Assembly: GCA_949373265.1 (NCBI GenBank)
Contig: CASICT010000030.1
Span: 1-31,891, forward strand
Reading direction: 5' to 3'
DNA: 31,891 bases
Source: Candidatus Poseidoniaceae archaeon
GTDB taxonomy: Archaea > Thermoplasmatota > Poseidoniia > Poseidoniales > Poseidoniaceae
The notes beneath the pieces are model-generated. The model made no database searches, was not told the DNA's origin, and saw only the letters and a program-made list of their open reading frames with translations. Position 1 is the stretch's first letter, and each line of letters opens with the position of its first letter. Below are positions 9,028-16,732 of this stretch, piece by piece. Position numbers and translations under genes: made by a program.

Positions 9028-9030
9028 GAT

Positions 9031-9432
9031 TTAGCCTCCGATAATTGCTCGAACAAGTTGTAGATGTCGCTCAAAGGTTAGCCCAAGTTCACTTCTCTTA
9101 CGGGCTAAAAGTTCGACTTCAGAAGGGTCTAAAATATCGTCGACCCAAACGGTTTCTAGAAGGAGTTTGTAAGTTGCTTCAGCAGTGTTTACTGAACTTG
9201 GAGCGGAGTCATCGAGGGCCGGAAGGTCTTCATCTCCAAAGGAGATAACCACTTCTTCCATGACTTCATCATCATCATCAGTGAATGCTGATAATAGGTC
9301 ATCATCGCCAAAGGCAGCTAGAATGTCATCTCCTCTTTTGGAAGGTGCTCTAGTATCTACTTCTAATTCAGCGAAAGGATCGATATCCTCTTCATCATCT
9401 TCAGGCAGTTCATTGGTTTCGAACGGTAACAT
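9031..9432 (-). CDS. Small acidic protein with TerB-like C-terminal motif
   Basis: A 133-residue protein with an extremely acidic first 85 residues (runs such as PEDDEEDIDPFAELEVD and SAFTDDDDEVMEEVV) and a compact helical C-terminus (YKLLLETVWVDDILDPSEVE, then LLARKRSELGLTFERHLQLV). The W-x-D-x-x-L-x-x-x-E plus LGL/LGI arrangement is mirrored at the N-terminus of the downstream protein. It is the first gene of a two-gene unit, and its start faces the membrane-bound winged-helix gene across about 100 bases. It is probably a cytoplasmic adaptor; function unknown. Confidence 0.7.
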   Translation of the reverse strand: MLPFETNELPEDDEEDIDPFAELEVDTRAPSKRGDDILAAFGDDDLLSAFTDDDDEVMEEVVISFGDEDLPALDDSAPSSVNTAEATYKLLLETVWVDDILDPSEVELLARKRSELGLTFERHLQLVRAIIGG

Positions 9433-9495
9433 ACTATTGACCCAAACTCTCTAAATCAGCAATGGTTATTGAAATCATGTATTGATGCATCTATG

Positions 9496-9516
9496 GTCAA
9501 ATCCATTTACCATGAA
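9496..9516. promoter_or_regulatory. Imperfect dyad in divergent spacer before the winged-helix gene
   Basis: ATGGT and ACCAT arms flank 11 bases in the 102-base spacer between the acidic-protein gene and the winged-helix gene. Position and symmetry fit an operator, possibly for the adjacent regulator, but arms this short can arise by chance. Confidence 0.25.
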
Positions 9517-9534
9517 TATCTAATGCCAGTATGA

Positions 9535-10575
9535 GTGCGAAGTAACATGTTTGGACGAGAGGTTTGGGGTTGGCGCATACTGGTCTTGATGCTAGTGCTT
9601 TTGCTCATTCCAACAATTCACCAAATGAATACCCTAGAGAATGAATGGCGGGAATCGATTGAGCCAACCTCCATTGAGGGTGATAAACCCTCTTCAGATG
9701 AAGAGGTCTCTACAGTTGAAGAGCCTGTGTCGAATGGCTCCGAAGAGGATTCAGCAGAGAGCTCCGAAGAGGATTCAGCAGAGAGCTCCGAAGAGGCTTC
9801 ATCAGAGGATTCAGCAGAGGTCTCATCAGCTGATTCAGTAGAGGAGGAGTCTGCAGTTCAAGATTCATCAACACAACCCAAAACGTCAGATGGTACGGAT
9901 TTAGGCGACACAGAGGACAGACCAAAAGCCAAAAGCCAACAGGAATGGATTCTACCGGCAACTCAAATCATAGTTCTGACAATGATGGCAATAATGGCAG
10001 TTGGTCTAATTCTATCAACGACAACTGCACTACTGGCTAGCGAGGCTGCTAGATTTGGCATTCTATTGGCGGTGCTCGGCCCTTTGATTGGTATAACTCA
10101 AAGAGGGGAAGGTGGAGTTTTCTCCAGAGGGCGAATTCTTGGTTTTGTCGAAGCACATCCGGGTATCCATTTTTCTGCACTTAGGGATGCATTGCAATTA
10201 GGGAACGGAGTGACTGCACATCATATTCAAGTCTTAGAAAGGGAAGGTAGAATCATTTCTTGGATGGATGGTAGAGTACGTAGATTTGCATCATCTGGCG
10301 TAAATCAAAAGCGGCTAAATGAAATCAAAAACCCAGTTACTGGCATGCAAATTGCGATTTTACAAATACTTTCAGAGAGTGGAAAACTAGGAATCCAATC
10401 GGGAGAACTTAGGGTTAAACTTGAGACGAGTAGGCAATTATTGTCATATCATATGAAGCAACTATCCGAAAGGAGTTTTGTCACATCGACGGGCAAAGGT
10501 CGTGCGTTGAAGTGGTCATTGTTAGATGAAGGTAAGAAGCAACTTGACAATTCAACACATCTTGCTGAAATCTAA
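9535..10575 (+). CDS. Membrane-anchored tandem winged-helix transcription regulator
   Basis: A 346-residue protein. Hydrophobic segment 1 (about 11-30) is followed by an extracytoplasmic Ser/Glu/Asp-rich linker (about 45-125, repeats of EEDSAESS), then hydrophobic segments at about 140-162 and 165-187. A cytoplasmic part carries two winged-helix domains (about 197-255 and 265-335): GRILGFVEAHPGIHFSALRD with recognition-helix-like GVTAHHIQVLEREG, then ILQILSESGKLG with RQLLSYHMKQLSER. Membrane-linked DNA-binding proteins of this design are typical of euryarchaea and probably relay envelope state to transcription. Start is GTG 9535 or ATG 9547. Only 2 bases separate it from the next gene, so they are co-transcribed. 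Confidence 0.8.
   Translation: MRSNMFGREVWGWRILVLMLVLLLIPTIHQMNTLENEWRESIEPTSIEGDKPSSDEEVSTVEEPVSNGSEEDSAESSEEDSAESSEEASSEDSAEVSSADSVEEESAVQDSSTQPKTSDGTDLGDTEDRPKAKSQQEWILPATQIIVLTMMAIMAVGLILSTTTALLASEAARFGILLAVLGPLIGITQRGEGGVFSRGRILGFVEAHPGIHFSALRDALQLGNGVTAHHIQVLEREGRIISWMDGRVRRFASSGVNQKRLNEIKNPVTGMQIAILQILSESGKLGIQSGELRVKLETSRQLLSYHMKQLSERSFVTSTGKGRALKWSLLDEGKKQLDNSTHLAEI
9737..9820 (+). repeat. 24-base tandem repeat in the Ser/Glu linker
   Basis: The 24-base unit starting GCTCCGAAGAGGATTC occurs as two identical copies (9737-9760, 9761-9784) followed by diverged copies to about 9820. It encodes an eight-residue SEEDSAES-type repeat in the extracytoplasmic linker. Copy number may vary between strains. 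Confidence 0.85.
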
Positions 10576-10577
10576 CA

Positions 10578-11210
10578 ATGATTAACATTGAAGATGAGTG
10601 GCTTGCAGGATTAACTGTGAGGAGAATATTACCATTACTGATTTTATTCGCTCTTATTGGCCAAAGCCAAGCCTTGCCAACAGGAGTTGATGACAGAGGC
10701 GATGATGGTTGCTTGTGTCATGGTGGTGCGGATGATTCTACAGTAGTAACACTTTCAGGATTACCAGAAGTGTATAATTCCTCTCAAGAATACAATGTCA
10801 CATTGACAATAGAATCCCCGGTTGAAGAAAATGCTATTCAAGGAGGATTTAGGATAATAATTTCCCACGGCGAGTTAGTCGGCGAAGGATGGCAAATAAT
10901 CGATAATGGGTATACTCATACTTCTGAGATTAATGATAGACGTGTATGGGATGCTGTTTGGATAGCACCTGAAGAAACCGATAAGTTAGCAACTTTCCTG
11001 ATACATGGCAACGCTGTCAATGGCGACAATTCACCATCGGGTAACGGTGATGAATGGAATTCACAATCTCTTGCAATCCCTGGGCCCGATTATACAGGGG
11101 AAATAACTAGCCCTGAATTATCAAACTCGATATCAAACGCTCAATTAGGAGTTGGAATTCTAGCGATTACTATAGTGCTAGGGTTGACAATCTTTGCAAT
11201 AAAGGATTAA
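10578..11210 (+). CDS. Exported Reeler/choice-of-anchor-V-like protein with CxCH motif
   Basis: A 210-residue protein with a signal peptide or anchor (about residues 14-33, ending QSQALP), an exposed beta-rich domain, and a C-terminal span (about 187-207, QLGVGILAITIVLGLTIF). Just after the signal comes GDDGCLCHGGADDS followed by TVVTLSGLPEVYNSSQEYNV. This order, a Cys-His motif followed by a Reeler-like strand pattern, matches choice-of-anchor-V proteins, which usually have CxxCH; here the spacing is CxCH. It probably sits on the outer face of the membrane and may bind a metal or haem. It follows the winged-helix gene by 2 bases, so the regulator may sense or control it. Its stop overlaps the ftsZ stop (TTAA). 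Confidence 0.65.
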   Translation: MINIEDEWLAGLTVRRILPLLILFALIGQSQALPTGVDDRGDDGCLCHGGADDSTVVTLSGLPEVYNSSQEYNVTLTIESPVEENAIQGGFRIIISHGELVGEGWQIIDNGYTHTSEINDRRVWDAVWIAPEETDKLATFLIHGNAVNGDNSPSGNGDEWNSQSLAIPGPDYTGEITSPELSNSISNAQLGVGILAITIVLGLTIFAIKD

Positions 11211-12340
11211 TTCACGAATTCAATATTTCGTGACTTTAGTGCTCGCAATTGTCTATTTTCGCTAGCACCGTGAATTTGCTCAGACCTGACGCCGGTCAGA
11301 ACTAACATGACACGTATGTCCTCTCCAAGGCTTTCATCGACAGCCGCACCCCATATGATGCGCGCATTGTCAGAGATTTTTCCCTGAATGAGTTTAGCAC
11401 ACTTTTCTGCTTCACCTAGTGTTAGATTAGCGCCTCCTACGACATTGATAAGGGCTCCTCGTGCATCAGATACATCCAAATCGAGTAATGGAGAATGTAA
11501 GGCCTCAAGGGTAGCAGCCTCTGCTCTACCAGGTCCACTGGCAGAGCCAAGTCCAATCATTGCAACTCCGGAACCGGATTCGATGACAGACTTGAGATCT
11601 TCAAAGTCAAGGTTAACCATACCATCGGTAGTAAGAAGTTCAGTAACTCCAGTAATGGCGCGTACTAACAATTCATCACCGACTCTAAATGCACTTGCAA
11701 TTGGTAAATCACGCACACCTTCGATTTCTAGTAATCTCTCGTTAGGAATAACTAGGATTGTATCACAGTATTCCCTCAATCTTTCAAGTCCCCATTCAGC
11801 ATTTTGCTTTCGTAGCGTACCTTCTGAATTGAATGGATAAGTTACTACTGCTACTGTTAGAGCGCCCTGTTCTTTTGCTAGTCTAGCAATATGTCCTGCT
11901 GCACCAGTTCCAGAACCTCCGCCCATTCCTGCAGTAATGATTGCTAGTTGAGTATCTTCGGTGATTCGTCGCAAATTGGATTCACTTTCGAGTGCTGCTG
12001 CTTCTCCCTTTGTTGGGTCGCCGCCTGCTCCACGTCCTCTTGCGGTCCTGCCGATCAGAACTTTATTCTCAAGTGGACTCATCAATAATGCCTGTGCGTC
12101 AGTATTGATTGCATGGCCAGTAACGTAGCGGTTCTCAAATAGACCTTCTTCGTGCAAACGACTTACTGCATTGCATCCGGCACCACCCGCACCATAGACT
12201 CTAATCCTAGGTTGAAGCGATTCTAACAGGCTGCGTAATTCAGCATCGTTTGAATCTACATCTTCCACATTGGCCGGTTTAATAGACGGCCCTTCTTCTT
12301 CCTCAGCAAGCTCTAGAACTCGTTCGATAAGATGACGCAT
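11207..12340 (-). CDS. ftsZ: Cell division GTPase FtsZ
   Basis: A tubulin-family GTPase that polymerises into the division ring. It has 377 residues. The nucleotide-binding landmarks are GAGGAGCN (about 50-57), NTDAQAL (79-85), the signature GMGGGSGTG (about 138-146), ILVIPNERL, and the catalytic T7 loop N-L-D-F-E-D (about 243-248). The N-terminal extension with DAELRSLLESLQPRIRVYG is typical of archaeal FtsZ, resembling FtsZ1 more than FtsZ2. It lies directly downstream of radA, and a hairpin sits 40 bases before its ATG. The last TAA overlaps the convergent upstream gene's TAA by sharing TTAA. The assignment is very secure. Confidence 0.97.
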   Translation of the reverse strand: MRHLIERVLELAEEEEGPSIKPANVEDVDSNDAELRSLLESLQPRIRVYGAGGAGCNAVSRLHEEGLFENRYVTGHAINTDAQALLMSPLENKVLIGRTARGRGAGGDPTKGEAAALESESNLRRITEDTQLAIITAGMGGGSGTGAAGHIARLAKEQGALTVAVVTYPFNSEGTLRKQNAEWGLERLREYCDTILVIPNERLLEIEGVRDLPIASAFRVGDELLVRAITGVTELLTTDGMVNLDFEDLKSVIESGSGVAMIGLGSASGPGRAEAATLEALHSPLLDLDVSDARGALINVVGGANLTLGEAEKCAKLIQGKISDNARIIWGAAVDESLGEDIRVMLVLTGVRSEQIHGASENRQLRALKSRNIEFVN

Positions 12341-12379
12341 GGTGCTTCATGCTATTTCCACCTACCTTGAACATACCGC

Positions 12380-12394
12380 CACCCCTTAGGGGTG
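12380..12394. promoter_or_regulatory. Perfect inverted repeat 6-3-6 in the radA-ftsZ gap
   Basis: CACCCC-TTA-GGGGTG lies 40 bases upstream of the ftsZ ATG and 25 bases past the radA stop. It is almost the same sequence as the dyad before the PIN-domain gene (2820-2838). It could be a leader hairpin or repressor site for ftsZ, or a second radA terminator. Confidence 0.5.
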
Positions 12395-12406
12395 AGAAGC
12401 CGATTG

Positions 12407-12421
12407 TGAAACTTAGTTTCA
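12407..12421. terminator. Inverted repeat 6-3-6 over the radA stop codon
   Basis: TGAAAC-TTA-GTTTCA is a perfect dyad that includes the radA stop codon, as the 6273-6290 palindrome does for icd. It suggests a 3'-end hairpin for radA. The role is inferred from position. Confidence 0.4.
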
Positions 12422-13441
12422 ATCGCGGAGTCCATCTTCACAGACCTGGTAGACACACTCGCCATCAGGTAGATTCGGTGAATCTACTAAGCGAGCGATT
12501 CTGCGACCGCCTTTTGCCTTGCGAAGGTATAGTCTGAAAGTGGAAGCGTGAGCAAGTACGTGGCCACCAATAGGTTTGGTAGGATCTCCCCACATTGCGT
12601 CTGGCTTACTCATAACTTGGTTGGTTACCAGTACTAATGCATTGTTTATATCTGCTAATTGCTTCAAGTCCTTTAGATGCCTGTTGAGCTTTTGCTGACG
12701 GTTAGCAAGCATTCCACGCCCTACGAATTCAGCCCTGAAGTGACTTGTCAATGAATCAACGATAATCATTCTAACATTTACCCCTCTGCTCATTCGCTTG
12801 ATTTCTTCTGCGAGAAGCATTTGGTGAGCAGAGTTGTATGCACGTGCTACGTGAATTCTCTCTAGAACAGCATCCGGATCAAGCCCATGGCCACGTGCCA
12901 TTTGTGTAATCCTCTCTGGACGGAATGTATCTTCGGTATCTATGTAGAATACGTCTCCATCCAATCCACCTTGCTCAATAGGCAGGGTACAGTTAACTGC
13001 TAGTTGGTGGCCAATTTGTGTTTTTCCTGAACCAAATTCTCCGTATACTTCAACTAGGGATTGAGTTTCAAATCCTCCCGCTAGTAAGTCATCAATAGAT
13101 TGAACCATACTGGATAGTTTCTGAACTTCGCGCCTTCTATCTAGAAGTGCTGAACCGGAAACGAATCCTCCAATATTAGCCATTTTCTTTGCGGCCTGGA
13201 TTATCTTACTTGCGACAGCCTCACCTAATTCTGCTTGTTCAGCAAGGTCACCAGGGCTCATAACGGCCAATGCTAGTAATTCATCAAAACCAGCTTCACG
13301 TAGTTTTTCAGCGGTTGCTGGGCCTACGCCTGGAAGGTCTTCGATAGTAGCCTCGGGCTCAATTGGTTCCTCCATTGTGATTACCTCTGCTTCAGGGGCC
13401 TCTTCTTTCTTCTGCTTGCTCGATTTGCTCTTTGCTGCCAT
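12419..13441 (-). CDS. radA: DNA repair and recombination protein RadA
   Basis: Archaeal RecA/Rad51-family recombinase that forms filaments on single-stranded DNA for strand exchange. It has 340 residues from ATG 13441; the frame is open 10 more codons, but [10 protein letters not shown] gives the usual basic start. Order of parts: a charged N-terminal tail; a helix-hairpin-helix domain (about 33-90, [20 protein letters not shown]); a polymerisation motif F-V-S-G (about 93-96); Walker A GEFGSGKT (about 124-131); Walker B MIIVDS; and the L2-to-core stretch [19 protein letters not shown] and [20 protein letters not shown]. It may form one transcript with ftsZ, although two dyads lie between them. 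Confidence 0.97.
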   Translation of the reverse strand: MAAKSKSSKQKKEEAPEAEVITMEEPIEPEATIEDLPGVGPATAEKLREAGFDELLALAVMSPGDLAEQAELGEAVASKIIQAAKKMANIGGFVSGSALLDRRREVQKLSSMVQSIDDLLAGGFETQSLVEVYGEFGSGKTQIGHQLAVNCTLPIEQGGLDGDVFYIDTEDTFRPERITQMARGHGLDPDAVLERIHVARAYNSAHQMLLAEEIKRMSRGVNVRMIIVDSLTSHFRAEFVGRGMLANRQQKLNRHLKDLKQLADINNALVLVTNQVMSKPDAMWGDPTKPIGGHVLAHASTFRLYLRKAKGGRRIARLVDSPNLPDGECVYQVCEDGLRD

Positions 13442-13572
13442 GAACCGAACTGTCCAGCCTAGGTATATCAAGGCAAGAAAGGCTCCTTACCAATGCTATG
13501 AAAGTGGTATCTATTGAACTAATGTATTGTAAACAGTCGACTGCACGTTAGCAGTTCACTTTCACTTCACTT

Positions 13573-14379
13573 TCACGCTGGGCGAGGGTTAGTTGCGTCT
13601 TCAGCGCCTTCAGCGTAAGCAATGGTAACGTCATTGTTGACACTGACATCATCACCGTTTTCTGCAACATCTACATTGAGCGTCCAAAATCCTTCAACGA
13701 TATCTCTTGATGTATAATCCCAAGTTTCATCTCCTCCATCGGCGATAGTTCCTGAATTAGAGCCGATTTCCTCATCTGAAGGATTATTTAATGACCAAGT
13801 GACATCAGAGTTACCTCCGCCAAAGAGACCGTTGCCTTGATTGTCAGCAGTTGAAGAAAGTGTGATTCTATCTGGCAATGGTAGGCCATCACTACAATCA
13901 GATGTTACATCGAACGACATCGATGCATCAGGACCGCTTCCTTCACTCCAAACGATATGCATGTCAATCTTTACTTTGACCATGATACTATGCGAGTTAC
14001 CTTCACTATCTTCAGCGGTCAGAGTAACTGTGAATACACCATGGGTTAGCCAGGTATAGGAGATGACTGCATTATCCGATGGGTCACCTTCAACTGGGTC
14101 TGAGCCATCATCTGGGTGTAACATAATTTTCACAATATTTCCACTACTTGAAGTGGAATCTGCAAAGTCAAAAGATAGTTCAACACCCGTCGATGGTCCT
14201 GCCTGACCATTATTTTCAGAAGTTTCAACCATTCCAGATGTGGACTCATAATATACGATCAGATCGATAGGACCACTGTATTCTTCAGAGTCAGTATCAT
14301 CGTCTCCAAAACAGCCTGCTAGGCTTGCGCAAAGCAGAGTTAGGGTCACTGCCAATAGGCGTAGATTCATCTTCATCAC
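13573..14379 (-). CDS. Secreted lipoprotein with PKD-like beta domains
   Basis: A 268-residue protein with a lipoprotein signal peptide (basic start, hydrophobic run LLAVTLTLLCAS, lipobox LAGC at about residues 20-23), then an acidic Asp/Ser-rich linker. The first beta domain (about 60-140) has FTVTLTAEDSEGNSHSIMVK, as in PKD/Ig-like folds, and the second (about 150-262) contains WTLNVDVAENGDDVSVNNDV. Calcium-binding-like Asp-rich loops are common. It is probably tethered to the outer membrane face; the ligand is unknown. ATG at 14379, 14376 or 14370 could start it. It is on the same strand as radA, 131 bases upstream of it. Confidence 0.75.
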   Translation of the reverse strand: MMKMNLRLLAVTLTLLCASLAGCFGDDDTDSEEYSGPIDLIVYYESTSGMVETSENNGQAGPSTGVELSFDFADSTSSSGNIVKIMLHPDDGSDPVEGDPSDNAVISYTWLTHGVFTVTLTAEDSEGNSHSIMVKVKIDMHIVWSEGSGPDASMSFDVTSDCSDGLPLPDRITLSSTADNQGNGLFGGGNSDVTWSLNNPSDEEIGSNSGTIADGGDETWDYTSRDIVEGFWTLNVDVAENGDDVSVNNDVTIAYAEGAEDATNPRPA

Positions 14380-14475
14380 TATACCCTAGAAGGTCATTAT
14401 CCAAAAACCCGCCGTTGTGTAGGCTGAAGTCCGTGTCGGTGGGTTCAAGAGTGGTAACCGTCGCCGATGGCTTGC

Positions 14476-14550
14476 TAGCGGGATAGGTTAGCATGGTTCG
14501 ACCGACGGGCTCATAACCCGTAGATCGATGGTTCAAATCCATCTCCCGCT
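14476..14550 (+). tRNA. Initiator tRNA-Met (CAU)
   Basis: A full cloverleaf can be drawn: acceptor AGCGGGA/TCCCGCT, D-stem GGTT/GACC, anticodon stem ACGGG/CCCGT around loop CTCATAA (anticodon CAT), variable AGATC, T-stem GATGG/CCATC around TTCAAAT, and discriminator A at 14550. The A1-U72 pair and three stacked G-C pairs next to the anticodon loop are hallmarks of archaeal initiator tRNA. Two C follow but the terminal A of CCA is not encoded. No intron is present. Confidence 0.95.
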
Positions 14551-14566
14551 ACCTTTTACTCACTAA

Positions 14567-15253
14567 TTAGTTCGTACTATAGGTGTGGTAATCATGGGTT
14601 GGAACCAATGAGTCAACCGCTGCTTGGAGCCTAACATTTGCTGCTTGCTCACCTGACATAATCGCAGCGATCTGTCGCTCGATGTCCGCTTGAATATCCC
14701 CTCCAAGTACCACTCCAACCCTATGAGCGTCCGCAGCAGGCCTACCTTCGATTTCCAGAATGTAAGCGCCATTTTTGCTGATAACTTGTCCTGCTAACGG
14801 ATAGAGTTTAGCAAGAACTTTCAAGTTTCCACATTGCTCAGCAGTATCCAGTGCAGCAGATAGATGTCCTGGTTGTAACTTTTCACATTTTGAAAAAGCC
14901 TTCTTTGCAGCACCTTTTTTTCCAGCATTCGCATGAATAAAACCGGCTAGATGGTAATCGGCAGCAGCGGCAACAAGGTCGTGGCCTGCCGCTTTAGCGT
15001 GCTTGGTTCTGTGTTTGTGCAACAGTCCAATGGTAATTCGAGCGCGCTTGTATTTAGCGCGACTATTCAATACAGCAGCCAAAATCCGCAATCCCTTGAC
15101 CAGAATCGCTTGTGTTTTGTCATCCCTTGACTTTTGAGAAATCAGTTGTTCAACTAAAGCTGAAGCCATTACTTCCGCCCTCTCTCCTCGTCCCTCTAAG
15201 TGGTACGCCTCAAGTTGACTGATTGCCTGTTCTGGATCAGTCGCGCCGAACAT
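14567..15253 (-). CDS. TPR-like helical protein, unknown function
   Basis: A 228-residue soluble protein made of helix pairs: AISQLEAYHLEGRGERAEVM, RAKYKRARITIGLLHKH, AAADYHLAGFIHANAGKKGA with AKKAFSKCEKLQPG, and HLSAALDTAEQCGNLKVLAK. Residue spacing (A/G at turns, Leu/Ala/Tyr faces, closing Pro-Gly) is TPR-like over about residues 5-160. A C-terminal tail of about 60 residues has short strands (AYILEIEGRP, HRVGVVLGGD). It probably binds proteins or RNA. It starts divergently from the AK6-like kinase gene, with an inverted repeat (15321-15354) in the spacer. Confidence 0.65.
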   Translation of the reverse strand: MFGATDPEQAISQLEAYHLEGRGERAEVMASALVEQLISQKSRDDKTQAILVKGLRILAAVLNSRAKYKRARITIGLLHKHRTKHAKAAGHDLVAAAADYHLAGFIHANAGKKGAAKKAFSKCEKLQPGHLSAALDTAEQCGNLKVLAKLYPLAGQVISKNGAYILEIEGRPAADAHRVGVVLGGDIQADIERQIAAIMSGEQAANVRLQAAVDSLVPTHDYHTYSTN

Positions 15254-15320
15254 ATTTGATAGTGTGCTAGGTCAACCATTTCACAGCATCGGTGCCGCGC
15301 TCAACAATCATTTGTCTATA

Positions 15321-15354
15321 TTGAACGCTTTGAATACAGATAACATTCGTTCAA
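15321..15354. promoter_or_regulatory. Spaced inverted repeat in divergent spacer
   Basis: TTGAACG (15321-15327) and CGTTCAA (15348-15354) form perfect 7-base arms separated by 20 bases, in the 152-base spacer between the TPR-like gene and the AK6-like gene. The placement between divergent starts fits an operator or bidirectional promoter element. Function is untested. Confidence 0.3.
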
Positions 15355-15405
15355 AGGTATCCAAATCATGAGGTTTAACACTCGGGCTCTCTACCGGCTA
15401 AATAG

Positions 15406-15894
15406 ATGAGAGAAGAATCCTCTATCCTTACCATTGGAATAATTGGAACTCCAGGTTGTGGGAAGACCACATTGTGTCAGGAATTGGCACTACCTGTTAT
15501 TTCATTACGAGATTTTGCAAAGATGCATGATTGTCTTGGTGAAATAGAAGCGGATGGCGCAGCGGCAATCGATGTCGAGGAACTGGCGAAACATTGGCAA
15601 CAACCCTCGAAATTATCACTCGTCGATAGCCACTTAGCGCACCATATGCCAGTCGATGCGCTCATAGTTATTCGATGTGAACCAAGCGAATTGAAATCAC
15701 GCTTAGAAGCACGTGGATATTCGGCAAAAAAGGTCCAAGAAAATGTCGAGGTTGAGATGATGGGTGGACCTTGGAATGAACTGATTGGCGATAGCCGGCC
15801 TATCTATGAAGGGTCGGAGGGAGTTAGTGAATGGATTAATTCGGGCTGTCCGGCTCACTCTACCCCGGAGAATGCCGTCGACTGGCTTTCATAG
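15406..15894 (+). CDS. AK6/Fap7-type adenylate kinase-like NTPase
   Basis: A 162-residue P-loop protein. Residues about 11-20 (GTPGCGKTTL) form Walker A. LRDFAKMHDCLGEIE, LVDSHLAHHMPVD and IVIRCEPSELKSRLEARGYS, followed by KKVQENVEVEMM, are the succession typical of archaeal/eukaryotic AK6 (Fap7). Those proteins act in small ribosomal subunit maturation as ATPase and have weak adenylate kinase activity. It is cytoplasmic. The start is ATG 15406. The next gene, a phosphatidyltransferase, begins about 40 bases downstream and is likely co-transcribed. The family assignment is good; the ribosomal role is inferred from relatives. Confidence 0.85.
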   Translation: MREESSILTIGIIGTPGCGKTTLCQELALPVISLRDFAKMHDCLGEIEADGAAAIDVEELAKHWQQPSKLSLVDSHLAHHMPVDALIVIRCEPSELKSRLEARGYSAKKVQENVEVEMMGGPWNELIGDSRPIYEGSEGVSEWINSGCPAHSTPENAVDWLS

Positions 15895-15933
15895 CCATAA
15901 GACCAAAAAGGAATTAGCAGGCAGAGAATCCAC

Positions 15934-16635
15934 ATGGCACTTGAAAAAGGGCGTAATCTGTTCAAGAATTTGAGCGAGCCCTTAGTAGCACGACTCGAGG
16001 GGGTCAACCCAGCAACTTTGACTTGGCTAACCCTTCCTACAGGACTTGCTGCTGCTTGGCTAATGATGGAAGCGGGAGAAGGCTCTGAAGGCGCACTTAT
16101 GTTCTTGGGCGCTGCAGTACTAATGGCTTCAGCAATGGCATTAGACGGCCTAGATGGTAACTTGGCAAGAGCGACGGGACAAGTCACTCGCTGGGGCGAT
16201 TATCTAGATCACACTCTCGATAGAGTTCTGGACGTTATTTGGATTCTAGCATTGGGTTACAACTTAGTCTGGTTCGGCCATGTGGAATTAGCATGGGTTG
16301 CCGCAATGTTGACGATGTTTGGTTCATACTTAGGAACTCAAGCACAAGCGGTTTCTGGCAATAGAAATTATGGTGGATTTAGTCGTGCAGATAGGATGGT
16401 TTTGACATTTGTAGCACTTCTGGGCGCATCGCTTATGGCTTATCTGGGAATTGATGATTGGGGAGCTTGGAACGGTATTGAAATGAATCCGATTTCTGCC
16501 ATAATTGCAATATCGGCATTTGGCGGTATTTACACCTTCGTGATTAGATTTTACAAAGCACGTGCTGAGTTACAAGAATTGGATTCGTCTAAGCCTCTGT
16601 CAGCCCCTCGTTCCAACGATTCTAACGATGAATGA
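15934..16635 (+). CDS. CDP-alcohol phosphatidyltransferase
   Basis: An integral membrane enzyme that joins a CDP-activated lipid to a polar alcohol; in archaea this makes polar headgroups on archaeol lipids. The full signature D-x2-DG-x2-AR-x8-G-x3-D-x3-D is visible (DGLDGNLAR, then GDYLDHTLD) at about residues 71-96. About six spans surround it. The protein has 233 residues with a hydrophilic Ser/Asp-rich tail. The acceptor alcohol (inositol phosphate, glycerol phosphate or serine) cannot be told from the motif. It follows the AK6-like gene closely. Confidence 0.92.
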   Translation: MALEKGRNLFKNLSEPLVARLEGVNPATLTWLTLPTGLAAAWLMMEAGEGSEGALMFLGAAVLMASAMALDGLDGNLARATGQVTRWGDYLDHTLDRVLDVIWILALGYNLVWFGHVELAWVAAMLTMFGSYLGTQAQAVSGNRNYGGFSRADRMVLTFVALLGASLMAYLGIDDWGAWNGIEMNPISAIIAISAFGGIYTFVIRFYKARAELQELDSSKPLSAPRSNDSNDE

Positions 16636-16685
16636 AAAACGGATATTGGAAATAGCCAAAGAAGTCCAAAGTTAGCATCCTTATC

Positions 16686-16700
16686 ACCGCCTACGGCGGT
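16686..16700. promoter_or_regulatory. Perfect inverted repeat 6-3-6 before the surface-protein gene
   Basis: ACCGCC-TAC-GGCGGT stands out as GC-rich in an AT-rich spacer, 35 bases before ATG 16736 and about 50 bases after the phosphatidyltransferase stop. Geometry and distance to the downstream start match the dyads before ftsZ and before the PIN-domain ATG. It could also terminate the upstream gene. Confidence 0.45.
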
Positions 16701-16732
16701 ATCCTCATAACAGATTCATTAGAACCATCGTA

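Noticed and set aside
13545..13580. Direct repeat TTCACTTTCAC twice near the lipoprotein stop
   Set aside because: Only two short copies; too little to call an element.
14380..14475. A second tRNA suggested by GGTTCAAG at about 14441-14451
   Set aside because: No matching acceptor or anticodon stem can be drawn around it.
14297..14542. Minus-strand frame of 81 codons beginning MDLNHRSTGYEP
   Set aside because: It is the antisense reading of tRNA-iMet plus the start of the lipoprotein gene. The same false peptide arises wherever this tRNA is translated.
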